From a bacterium UBP6_UBA1209 (lineage in GTDB: Bacteria > UBP6 > UBA1177): a DNA stretch of 5,099 bases. This document shows positions 1-5,099 of this stretch, one piece after another. Positions within the stretch are counted from its first letter, which is position 1, and every line of letters starts with the position of its first letter. The notes below the pieces were generated by a model. That model saw only the letters and a program-made list of their open reading frames with translations, did no database searches and had not been told where the DNA came from. A program made the position numbers and the translations under genes. The DNA is taken from contig DBXP01000016.1 of NCBI GenBank assembly GCA_002309575.1, positions 1 to 5,099 on the forward strand, given 5' to 3'.

Positions 1-194
1 AAAAAAAGTTTAGGATTTTCACGTGCGAGATTCCGGTCGGCAAGATCGTCAAGAGTGATTCTGTTCATGCTTTCTGGGAAAATATAATCGAGAGTCGTAG
101 ATTTTCCTACCTGTCGCGGACCGTAAACAACAATGCACGGAAAAGAGTTGCCCATTTCCAAAATCGTTTGCTCAATAGTGCGCTTTTTATACAT
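1..194 (-). CDS. AAA-family ATPase (AAA_14/DUF4143 type), N-terminal part
   Basis: This is the first 64 codons of a gene that runs off the left edge. The start ATG at 194-192 follows a strong Shine-Dalgarno, GGAGG (199-203), with a 4-nt gap. A basic leader (MYKKRTIEQ) is followed by a hydrophobic strand (CIVVY) and a Walker A P-loop, GPRQVGKST, at residues 25-33. Next comes the segment ITLDDLADRNLARENP (residues 46-61). This order, a P-loop with GPRQVGKST and then a 'lDD...A...P' stretch, is typical of the AAA_14 ATPases that carry a C-terminal DUF4143 domain. They usually have about 380-430 residues, so roughly 85% is missing here. The family is common in anaerobes and often stands alone. 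Its function is poorly defined; some members are suspected to belong to toxin-antitoxin or defence modules. The gene appears to have its own promoter with a large palindrome at the expected transcription start. The family call is fairly sure; the function is unknown. Confidence 0.85.
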   Translation of the reverse strand, partial: MYKKRTIEQTILEMGNSFPCIVVYGPRQVGKSTTLDYIFPESMNRITLDDLADRNLARENPKLF

Positions 195-212
195 GACACC
201 TCCATATACAAT

Positions 213-252
213 TTTCGATGAAAACGGGAACGCGTTCCCTTTTTCATCGAAA
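213..252. promoter_or_regulatory. 40-bp near-perfect palindrome, operator candidate
   Basis: Twelve-base arms (TTTCGATGAAAA at 213-224 and its exact complement at 241-252) enclose a perfect 14-bp palindrome, GGGAACGCGTTCCC (226-239). Only the pair 225/240 (C/T) fails to match. The centre is at 232.5. It begins 18 bases upstream of the ATPase start codon and covers the expected transcription start. No T-run suited to termination of the leftward transcript follows it, so an operator is more likely than a terminator. A central CG flanked by symmetric AA/TT is the general look of LacI-type sites, but the regulator is not identifiable from this window. Confidence 0.6.
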
Positions 253-253
253 C

Positions 254-281
254 AATATGCTATAATTTTCCAAAAAATCAA
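254..281 (-). promoter_or_regulatory. Candidate promoter of the ATPase gene
   Basis: On the minus strand TTGATT (281-276) and CATATT (259-254) are separated by 16 nt. The predicted start point, about 7 nt further on, falls inside the 213-252 palindrome. Both hexamers deviate from consensus (4 of 6 matches each), so this is tentative. The promoter lies in the 128-bp gap between the MATE stop and the ATPase start. Confidence 0.35.
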
Positions 282-288
282 GTGATTT

Positions 289-333
289 TCACACACTTTT
301 TTCAAGAAGCGACTTCCGTTCGCTAATATCCAT
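289..333 (-). pseudogene. Tiny gene remnant, left copy of an 'ERKxLLEK' tail
   Basis: A 14-codon reading frame (MDISERKSLLEKSV, then TGA) overlaps the last bases of the MATE gene in another frame. It is too short and without a visible ribosome binding site to be called a gene. Its interest lies in its match to the tail of a second remnant at 1722-1823: D-x-x-E-R-K-x-L-L-E-K in both. Three of the identical residues use different synonymous codons (GAT/GAC, GAA/GAG, AAG/AAA), which suggests a shared coding ancestry rather than a plain DNA repeat. The parent family is not recognised. Confidence 0.2.
292..309. repeat. Direct repeat flanking the MATE gene, left copy
   Basis: CACAC, six Ts, then CAAGAAG. 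The partner at 1729-1745 is identical except for one T fewer. Weaker similarity continues rightward through a TTCCG block shared by both. The copies are about 1.4 kb apart and lie on opposite sides of the MATE gene. Confidence 0.5.
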
Positions 334-1651
334 ATTTTTTCCGTTTCGCAACATAGAAGGAAACTGTCACAAGAGCCGCCACAAGTTCGGCCGCAACAAG
401 CGAGAACCACACTCCGTTTATACCGAAAAAGAGCGGCAGAGTGAGGACTGCAACCGTTTCAAAGACGACAGTTCTGAGAAACGAAATCGATGCCGAGACA
501 AAGCCGTCATTGAGCGCTGTAAAGAAGGATGAACCGTAAATCGGGATCCCGGCAAGAAGAAAACTGAATGAAAAAATCCTGAATCCGCTGACTGTGAGTC
601 CGGTGAGTCCTGCATCGTAGCCGATAAAAACTGCGGCAAGCGGTCTTGCGAGGATTTCACTCGCACAAAACATCACGACAGCAACAAGAGCAAGTATTTT
701 CAAGCTCTTATGAAAAACATTTTTTAACTCCGTGACATTTTTCGCACCGAAATTGAAACTAACTATCGGGGCAGTTCCCACCGAATATCCGATAAAAACA
801 GCAAGAAACAGGAAGTTGACATACATCAGCACGCCGTAAGCTGCAACACCGTCTTCTCCGCTGTATTTCAAAAGCTGCATATTGTAAAGCATGCTGACGA
901 GCGACATCGAAACACCCGAAACGAATTCCGATGAACCGTTCGTGCAGATCTTAAGCAGCGCTTTAACGTCAAATTCTGCTTTGCCGAGCTTGAGAAGGCT
1001 TGTATTTTTCCGCGAAAAATAGATGAGCGGTATGATTCCGCCTGCAATCTGGCTCACTACTGTCGCCAAGGCTGCGCCGACAATGCCGAAAGGAAAAACC
1101 GCGACAAGAAGGAAGTCGAAAATCATGTTTGTGAAACCTGCTGCCAGAGTCACATAAAACCCGAGTTTCGGTTTTTCCGCTGTAACAAAAAGGCTGTGAA
1201 ATTCAAACTGGAGCATGACGACAGGAAGCCCCAGCATAACAAGATTGCCGTAAAGAACGCAGTCTTCGAGCATCTGCCCTTCTGCACCGAGCAAGATTGC
1301 TACACTCCGTATCGAAGCGATTCCTACGACGGCAATCACGATTCCGAGCGCAAGCGTCACATAGACAATCAGCGAAAAAACAGAATTTGCTTTTTCACGC
1401 CTCCCCTCGCCCAGCAGTTTACCTATAAGCGCACTGCCGCCCGTTCCGAAAATAAAACCTCCGACGCCGAGAATCATCAGAAACGGATAGATCAGATTTA
1501 TCGCGGCAAACGGTGTTTTTCCGACATAATTCGAGATGAAAAATCCGTCCACCATGCCGTAAACCGAGGTAAAAATTATCATCATTATTGTCGGCAGAGA
1601 AAACTTGAGCAGCCTGCCGTATGTAAAGTGATCGGAAAGCTGGATTTCCAT
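323..1651 (-). CDS. MATE-family efflux transporter (MepA-like)
   Basis: The product is an integral inner-membrane exporter of the MATE family, which moves cationic drugs or metabolites out in exchange for Na+ or H+. The chosen start at 1651 gives 442 residues, normal for the family, and begins MEIQLSDHF. It is preceded by TGAGGGG four bases upstream. The N-terminal half has the family signature LPTIMMIIFTSVYGMVDGFF and then FAAINLIYPF, near residues 19-58. A GTGGSALIGKLLGEG loop follows. The second half repeats the fold, with GTAPIVSFNFGAKN as the counterpart motif of MepA-type proteins. About twelve hydrophobic segments are visible, and the tail is basic (KRKKYGY). A longer open frame runs upstream to about 1783, but its extra residues are not MATE-like. 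The gene stands alone between the four-helix gene and the ATPase. The substrate cannot be told. Short repeated sequences flank it on both sides. Confidence 0.93.
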   Translation of the reverse strand: MEIQLSDHFTYGRLLKFSLPTIMMIIFTSVYGMVDGFFISNYVGKTPFAAINLIYPFLMILGVGGFIFGTGGSALIGKLLGEGRREKANSVFSLIVYVTLALGIVIAVVGIASIRSVAILLGAEGQMLEDCVLYGNLVMLGLPVVMLQFEFHSLFVTAEKPKLGFYVTLAAGFTNMIFDFLLVAVFPFGIVGAALATVVSQIAGGIIPLIYFSRKNTSLLKLGKAEFDVKALLKICTNGSSEFVSGVSMSLVSMLYNMQLLKYSGEDGVAAYGVLMYVNFLFLAVFIGYSVGTAPIVSFNFGAKNVTELKNVFHKSLKILALVAVVMFCASEILARPLAAVFIGYDAGLTGLTVSGFRIFSFSFLLAGIPIYGSSFFTALNDGFVSASISFLRTVVFETVAVLTLPLFFGINGVWFSLVAAELVAALVTVSFYVAKRKKYGY

Positions 1652-1721
1652 AAAACCCCTCAAAAAAAGCAGACCAATATAGCCGAAAATAAAAGATTTC
1701 GATAAAAAAGAGACTAAAAAT

Positions 1722-1823
1722 TCACAACCACACTTTTTCAAGAAGTTTTTTCCGCTCACGCCAGTCAGGCATGAAAACCGCAAGCTGACGGTAGAAATCA
1801 GGCGAATGGTTCAGATTCAGAAT
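1722..1823 (-). pseudogene. Possible C-terminal gene remnant
   Basis: After a TAA at 1826-1824 the minus strand stays open for 33 codons to a TGA at 1724-1722. The last two thirds read like a genuine protein end (DFYRQLAVFMPD, then WRERKKLLEKVWL), with a charged amphipathic finish. There is no start codon with a ribosome binding site; the only in-frame ATG (1772) would leave 16 residues. Its last residues match the remnant at 289-333. I read it as the stump of a deleted or displaced gene of unknown family. Chance is not excluded. Confidence 0.3.
1729..1745. repeat. Direct repeat flanking the MATE gene, right copy
   Basis: CACAC, five Ts, then CAAGAAG, in the same orientation as the copy at 292-309. 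It lies within the remnant reading frame 1722-1823 and encodes the LLEKV part of it on the minus strand. Confidence 0.5.
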
Positions 1824-1930
1824 TTAAAACCGACCGAAGCAAACATTCAGACAAAATACACAAAAAATATTGGCCTTTCCTGAAACGCTCATTAAATCAG
1901 GTTTTTGACGTGGGCTGTTGCGGTGAGAAT

Positions 1931-1963
1931 ATTCCAAAATGGAATGAAGTGAGGCTGCAGCCT
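1931..1963. repeat. Small hairpin and 12-bp palindrome behind the four-helix gene
   Basis: ATTCCA (1931-1936) and TGGAAT (1940-1945) form a 6-bp stem with a 3-nt loop, and AGGCTGCAGCCT (1952-1963) is a perfect palindrome 7 bases after the four-helix stop codon. Neither is followed by Ts on the minus strand, so they are not typical intrinsic terminators. They may slow decay of the transcript's 3' end. Confidence 0.3.
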
Positions 1964-1970
1964 GAGGCAG

Positions 1971-2714
1971 TTAATTATCGATTGAGCGAGTTCCGTTACA
2001 GTTTGGGTAAGCCGAGCAACTCCAGAATTCTTTGCCGGAATTTTTCCCTTTATGAGCAACACGTCTGATCATCAGTTTACCGCATTTAGGGCATACAGGT
2101 GCATTTGCCTCAGCGCTTTTTTCGGTGCGGCTGGCAAGTCGCTCGGCAGTTAATTTTTCTGTGAAACCGCCCTCTTCTCTGAATGTTTCAAACTGACTGG
2201 TTATTTGTTTACGCAGCATCATTGAAAGACGGTTGCACAAAATAACAAGGCAGTTGGCTTCCGTGACAGAATCCTGAGTCGTCAGCCATTTGTCGAATTT
2301 ATGTTTTTGATTCAAGATATGGATACAGCTGTTATGCAGGATATCATCTTTATAGGCAGGGCGGTCAAATTGTACTTCAATAACCTCTTTGTGCTCCGTC
2401 GATTTTACTGACCATGGAAAACTGTCATGACGTATAATCCAGTTGATATAGTCGTTTGTAAGTTCTGAAAGGCTGGCGCGGGCGACATCGGAAAGCTTCA
2501 TTTCCGTTTCTTTTGATGTGCTGCGACGGGAGCTGCCTTCTGCGATATTTGCAGGAACTGAACGAGCCGCCTGCGTCATCTGGTCATACTGACGACCGCA
2601 AGGATCATTCTTCCGGTTGAGATACTTTTCACAGAAATCCTGAGTAGCAAGATGAATTATATTTGCAATGACCCAGGTATCCAGCCAATAAAAACCAAGG
2701 GCTTTAATTTCCAT
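1971..2714 (-). CDS. Four-helix-bundle (23S rRNA IVP-like) protein with C-terminal C4 zinc ribbon
   Basis: This 247-residue protein has three parts. Residues 1-90 hold a four-helix bundle of the type encoded in 23S rRNA intervening sequences, marked by QAARSVPANIAEGSSRRS (48-65), TEMKLSDVARASLSEL (70-85) and the usual helical spacing. Residues 90-190 resemble the 'four helix bundle suffix' extension: mixed helices with W, H and C residues and no catalytic motif I can name. Residues 208-239 form a C4 zinc ribbon (C208, C211, C233, C239; CPKCG ... FWSCSAYPNC) like those at the C-terminus of bacterial topoisomerase I. The ribbon implies nucleic-acid binding; the bundle family lacks an assigned activity. 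Plain IVP proteins are about 120 residues, so this one is double length. The ATG at 2714 has a weak SD (GGTGA, 6 nt away). An octamer array and a palindromic promoter sit immediately upstream. Its base composition looks more AT-rich than oadB, suggesting separate ancestry. The domain call is firm; the role is unknown. Confidence 0.85.
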   Translation of the reverse strand: MEIKALGFYWLDTWVIANIIHLATQDFCEKYLNRKNDPCGRQYDQMTQAARSVPANIAEGSSRRSTSKETEMKLSDVARASLSELTNDYINWIIRHDSFPWSVKSTEHKEVIEVQFDRPAYKDDILHNSCIHILNQKHKFDKWLTTQDSVTEANCLVILCNRLSMMLRKQITSQFETFREEGGFTEKLTAERLASRTEKSAEANAPVCPKCGKLMIRRVAHKGKNSGKEFWSCSAYPNCNGTRSIDN

Positions 2715-2744
2715 TTTTAATCACCGAAACAGTTGTTAAAATAC

Positions 2745-2787
2745 TATTGACTTTTAAATTGTAATTAGCCCAATTCAAAAGTCAATA
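2745..2787. repeat. Inverted repeat (17-bp arms) around the four-helix promoter
   Basis: The arms at 2745-2761 and 2771-2787 (outer part TATTGACTTTT) match at 16 of 17 positions. The one mismatch would be a G-U pair in the minus-strand RNA. The loop is 9 nt (2762-2770). The repeat ends 30 bp before the four-helix start codon and about 11 bp from the octamer array. Confidence 0.75.
2758..2785 (-). promoter_or_regulatory. Promoter of the four-helix gene, inside an inverted repeat
   Basis: On the minus strand TTGACT (2785-2780) and TACAAT (2763-2758) are 16 nt apart. Each matches the sigma-70-type consensus at 5 of 6 positions. The predicted start is near 2751, about 37 nt before the ATG. The -35 hexamer lies in one arm of the 2745-2787 inverted repeat and the -10 hexamer straddles the inner edge of the other arm and the loop, so a dimeric protein binding the symmetric arms would block it. 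Confidence 0.6.
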
Positions 2788-2798
2788 TAAAAAAGATC

Positions 2799-2919
2799 TT
2801 TTCGATATTTCGATATTTCGAGGTTTCGAAATTTCGACATTCGTTATTTCGATATCTCGATGTCTCGATATTTCGACATTCGTTATTTCGACGTCTCGAT
2901 ATCTCGAAATTTCGATATC
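2799..2919. repeat. TCGA-centred octamer array with a 39-bp higher-order period
   Basis: Fifteen TCG cores (thirteen TCGA, two TCGT) begin at 2802, 2810, 2818, 2826, 2834, 2841, 2849, 2857, 2865, 2873, 2880, 2888, 2896, 2904 and 2912. The spacing is 8,8,8,8,7 repeated, a 39-bp super-unit present nearly three times. The unit is roughly (A/G)T(T/C)TCGA(T/A/C). A 22-bp block recurs exactly at 2831-2852 and 2870-2891 around the two TCGT units. The perfect 12-bp palindrome TCGAAATTTCGA occurs at 2826-2837 and 2904-2915, 78 bp (two super-units) apart. There are no spacers, so this is not CRISPR. It sits between the oad terminator and the four-helix promoter. Confidence 0.85.
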
Positions 2920-2924
2920 TAGTT

Positions 2925-2952
2925 AAAAAAAAGGGCTTCCCGAAGGAAGCCC
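2925..2952 (-). terminator. Intrinsic terminator of the BCCP-oadB operon
   Basis: On the minus strand a perfect 8-bp stem, GGGCTTCC / GGAAGCCC, closes a TTCG loop. This is the very stable C(UUCG)G tetraloop. Eight Ts follow at once (2932-2925). The stem begins 28 nt after the oadB stop codon. There is no T-run in the other direction, so it works for leftward transcripts only. Confidence 0.95.
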
Positions 2953-3391
2953 GTAAAATCACGAAAAGCTTAAATAGAGCTTAGTGAGGAACGATTCCGA
3001 GAAGGATGCCGGCCGCGATTGCGGAGCCGATAACACCCGCTACGTTCGGAGCCATTGCGTGCATAAGCAGATAGTTCGTCGGATCAGCCTGTTTACCGAT
3101 ATTCTGTGCAACACGAGCACTGTCGGGAACTGCCGAAACACCTGCGCATCCGATGATCGGGTTGAGTTTGTTGCCCGGTTTGAGGAAGCAGTTGATGAGT
3201 TTCGCGATGAGAACGCCGCCGGCTGTTGAGATCATGAAAGACAATGCGCCGAGAGCGAAAATCTTGACTGATGCCGGTGTCAGGAAGGTCTGAGCGCTTG
3301 TAGAAGCACCGACCGTGATACCGATAAGAACGGTTACGATATCGATAAGAGCGTTGCTTGCAGTTTTCGAAAGTCTGTCGGTTACGCCGGA

Positions 3392-3392
3392 T
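3392..3392 (-). other. Frameshift point in oadB (one extra base)
   Basis: In the minus-strand run AAGGAGATCCGGC the upstream frame reads K-E-I-R. The downstream family-matching frame reads S-G-V-T from TCC (3391-3389). Dropping the A at 3392 joins them as KESGVT, the expected family sequence. The change is a +1 in the coding strand. It is not in a homopolymer, where read errors are commonest. Confidence 0.8.
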
Positions 3393-4757
3393 CTCCTTGA
3401 TGATGTTGCCGAGAAGCAGCATACCGATGAGGGGAAGTCCGCCGGGAGCGATGAAGGTGCAGACGATGAAGGCGATGATCGGGAAGACGACCTTTTCACG
3501 TCTTGAAACGACACGCGGAGGTTTCATGCGGATGAGTCTCTCCTTTTTGGTCGTGAGGAGCTTGACTATCGGCGGCTGGATTACCGGAACGAGAGCCATG
3601 TATGAGTACGCTGCGATCGCAACTGCGCCCAGAAGGTGCGGAGCCATGAGACCGGTCGTGAAGATCGCAGTCGGGCCGTCAGCGCCGCCGATGATGCCGA
3701 TCGATGCTGCTTCCTGGATGTTGAAACCGAGCCCGATCGCAACAAGGAACGCAGCGAATATACCGAGCTGCGCACCGCCGCCGATAAGGATAAGTTTCGG
3801 GTTGGCGATCATGTAGGAGAAGTCGGTCATCGCGCCGATGCCCATGAAGATGAGCGGCGGATAGATACCCTTCAGGACGCCGAAGTAGAGGTAGTTCAGA
3901 ACTGAGCCCGGATCGTAAACGCCGATCTGAACGCCGGCTGCCGTCGGGATGTTGCCGATAAGGATACCGAAGCCGATCGGAAGCAGAAGAAGCGGCTCAT
4001 AATCCTTCGCGATCGCGAGGAAAATGAAGATGAACGCGACCAGCATCATGATGATGTTGCCGAGCGTGATGTGAGCTACCGCCGTCGTGTTGAAGAACCT
4101 CGCAAGGAAGCTTCTGTTCTTCTGAAGGTAATATTCCATCGTTCCGGATGAACGGAGCGAGAAGTTAACGAAAAGCGGTGTGACTTCGTATTTCTTGCCG
4201 AAGTTTTCAACGTAAAGGTTGCGGACGAGCGTGATGTCCCTGACCGATTCGCCGTTCAGCATGTTCTTGAATTTGCCCTGCTCTTCCTTGAAATTGATGA
4301 AGGCTACGCCGTTGTCGGCAAGGAACAGGTCGTCATCCGTGAAGTGCATGACGGTTTTGTCGTGGAAGGTCGCAGTGATTTTGTAATCCTGCTTTTTCGG
4401 GTTGAAGGAATCGAGGTCGACTACCTTCAGCGACGGGTTGTCCTTGCGCTCCTTCTGGTTCGGAAGAACAGCCTCAAGGCCTGTAACCATGAGGTAGTTG
4501 CCGATGCGTTCGTCTGCGACTTTGAGCGAATCCTGCATCGTTTTGTACTCCGGAGTTCCGGGGAGGACCGAGTCCGTGACAACTGCCGCGTACTCGATCT
4601 TTTTCTGCGGAGTGTTGTCAAGCAGACGGTATTCGATCTCGAGCTTTACGAGTGAATTATTCTCGTAGTTGCCGGTAAAAAGATTCTCCTGACCCTTTTT
4701 GAACGCACGCAGAGACATCGCGTTGTTCATCTGGATACGCTGACCGAGGTCGGCATT

Positions 4758-4793
4758 CTGCGCCGGCTGCGGGTTCTGCGCAGGCTGCGGATT
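4758..4793 (-). repeat. Two tandem 18-bp units encoding NPQPAQ in OadB
   Basis: Residues 33-44 of the OadB extension are NPQPAQ twice. The copies differ only at synonymous third positions. They lie just behind the signal peptide in a Q/P-rich stretch (residues 20-46) and are probably a flexible periplasmic linker whose length can vary by slippage. Confidence 0.7.
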
Positions 4794-4894
4794 TTCCTGA
4801 TACTGCTCAGGAGGAAGCGGCTTCTGCTCCTGGGCGAAAAGCATCGCGCCGAAGAGAAGAAGCAGGATGAATATTATGTTTTTCTTCATGGGAA

Positions 4895-4900
4895 CCTCTT
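4895..4900 (-). promoter_or_regulatory. oadB ribosome binding site overlapping the BCCP stop
   Basis: AAGAGG on the minus strand shares its first two bases with the BCCP stop codon and is five bases from the oadB ATG (4889). This fixes the oadB start at the signal-peptide methionine, and the overlap suggests translational coupling. Confidence 0.75.
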
Positions 4901-5099
4901 AGCCGACAGTTAAAAGTGTCTGATGTTCCTTAACGTTGTCGCCCTCTTTGACGAGGATCGCCTTGACGACGCCGCCGTTGCCGGTATTGATGTCGTTTTC
5001 CATCTTCATCGCCTCCATCGTCATGACCTTCTGACCGGCCGAAACTGTGTCGCCGACCTTGACGAGGATCTTCATGATAAGTCCGGGCATCGGAGCGAC
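4899..5099 (-). CDS. Biotin carboxyl carrier protein, C-terminal part (decarboxylase subunit)
   Basis: These are the last 66 codons of a biotinyl/lipoyl-attachment domain; the gene begins beyond the right edge. The visible part opens with VAPMPGLIMKILVKVGD, then EAMKMEN with the biotinylated lysine at visible residue 32. It closes with GVVKAILVKEGDNVKEHQTLLTVG, the standard second half of the barrel. The E-A-M-K-M context indicates biotin rather than lipoate. The domain would carry CO2 as carboxybiotin from the carboxyltransferase subunit to OadB at the membrane. The stop TAA (4901-4899) lies 9 nt before the oadB start and overlaps its SD, so the two are co-transcribed and probably translationally coupled. 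Whether this is a separate small BCCP (MmdC/GcdC-like) or the tail of a larger alpha subunit (as in OadA) cannot be seen from here. Confidence 0.93.
   Translation of the reverse strand, partial: VAPMPGLIMKILVKVGDTVSAGQKVMTMEAMKMENDINTGNGGVVKAILVKEGDNVKEHQTLLTVG

Larger units (their letters stand above)
1652..1970. other. 319-bp gap between MATE gene and four-helix gene
   Basis: No complete gene is visible. Reading leftward it holds a palindrome just after the four-helix stop (1952-1963), a small hairpin (1931-1945), a possible C-terminal gene remnant (1722-1823), and an AT-rich stretch with a -10-like TATATT (1681-1676) that may start the MATE transcript. No convincing -35 accompanies that hexamer. 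There is also no T-run terminator behind the four-helix gene, so read-through into the MATE gene is possible. Confidence 0.5.
2981..4889 (-). pseudogene. oadB: Na+-translocating decarboxylase beta subunit, frameshifted, with periplasmic extension
   Basis: OadB is the membrane subunit that decarboxylates carboxybiotin and exports Na+ in oxaloacetate or methylmalonyl-CoA decarboxylases. The ATG at 4889 has an AAGAGG SD five bases away. A signal peptide (residues 1-19, LFA/QE) leads into a Q/P-rich linker and an extension to about residue 264 that I do not recognise. The family core starts near FFNTTAVAHITLGN (265) and has GGADGPTAIF with D404, the counterpart of the essential Asp203 of Klebsiella OadB. 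After ATC-AAG-GAG (residue 499) one extra base (A, 3392) shifts the frame. Removing it gives KESGVTDRLSKTA and continues to the TAA at 2981, with N576, G580, S585 and R592 matching Klebsiella N373, G377, S382 and R389. The restored protein has 635 residues, against about 400-435 usually. Read unshifted, it ends in unrelated residues at 3093. The rest is intact and codon-biased, so recent decay or a sequencing error are both plausible. Confidence 0.9.

Noticed and set aside
258..266. TGCTATAAT on the plus strand, an extended -10-like element
   Set aside because: No -35 hexamer lies at the right distance and no plus-strand gene follows; it would only transcribe antisense into the MATE gene.
1196..1705. 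A 169-codon open frame on the plus strand opposite the MATE gene
   Set aside because: Its composition (rich in K, R, N, H and Q with no fold pattern) is the mirror of membrane-protein codons, and the MATE frame on the other strand is clear.
1652..1783. Longer start for the MATE protein adding 44 residues
   Set aside because: The start would be a TTG without a ribosome binding site, the added residues are not MATE-like, and the ATG at 1651 has a good SD and gives the normal family length.
2799..2919. CRISPR array
   Set aside because: The units are 8 bp with no unique spacers and no cas genes are present.
2765..2962. A 65-codon minus-strand frame with repeated R-N-N-E-C-R-N motifs
   Set aside because: It is the translation of the octamer array plus the operon terminator hairpin and the promoter repeat. 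The 39-bp period (13 codons) keeps it open automatically, and it has no ribosome binding site. A real gene spanning a terminator is unlikely.
3358..3905. Overlapping plus-strand frames opposite oadB
   Set aside because: They mirror the well-conserved oadB coding sequence, have no ribosome binding sites and show no recognisable domain.

Overview
The window is a bacterial chromosome segment in which every supportable gene lies on the minus strand, so transcription runs from the right edge to the left. From right to left it holds: the end of a biotin carboxyl carrier protein (BCCP) gene; the beta subunit of a sodium-pumping decarboxylase (OadB family), with a large N-terminal extension and a frameshift; a strong intrinsic terminator; an array of TCGA-centred 8-bp repeats; a palindromic promoter; a gene for a four-helix-bundle protein of the 23S rRNA intervening-sequence (IVP) type fused to a topoisomerase-like C4 zinc ribbon; a non-coding stretch with a possible gene remnant; a MATE-family exporter; and the start of an AAA ATPase that leaves the window at the left edge.

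Membrane-bound biotin-dependent decarboxylases that pump Na+ point to an anaerobe or fermenter. The signal-peptide-bearing OadB, the four-helix/zinc-ribbon gene and the lone AAA/DUF4143-type ATPase are a mix that recalls gut anaerobes of the PVC (Lentisphaerae-like) or Bacteroidetes groups. This is an inference; the window has no rRNA or other phylogenetic marker. Translation looks Shine-Dalgarno-led: GAGG or GGAGG motifs precede most starts.

The BCCP and OadB genes form an operon, with 9 nt between stop and start and the SD of the second overlapping the stop of the first. Together with a carboxyltransferase (alpha) subunit expected beyond the right edge, they would decarboxylate oxaloacetate, methylmalonyl-CoA or a similar acid and export Na+. 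The operon ends at a hairpin with a UUCG loop and a run of eight Ts. One extra base near 3392 breaks oadB between the Na+-site aspartate motif and the second conserved ion-binding region, so it is either a pseudogene or a sequencing error.

The most unusual part is 1971-2919. The four-helix gene is read from a promoter embedded in a 17-bp-arm inverted repeat. Directly upstream is a strikingly regular array: 15 TCG cores spaced 8,8,8,8,7 and so on, giving a 39-bp higher-order period. The array, palindromic promoter and nucleic-acid-binding-type protein look like one unit placed behind the operon terminator. A second regulatory curiosity is a 40-bp near-perfect palindrome in front of the ATPase gene. 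Short homologous C-terminus-like remnants flank the MATE gene.
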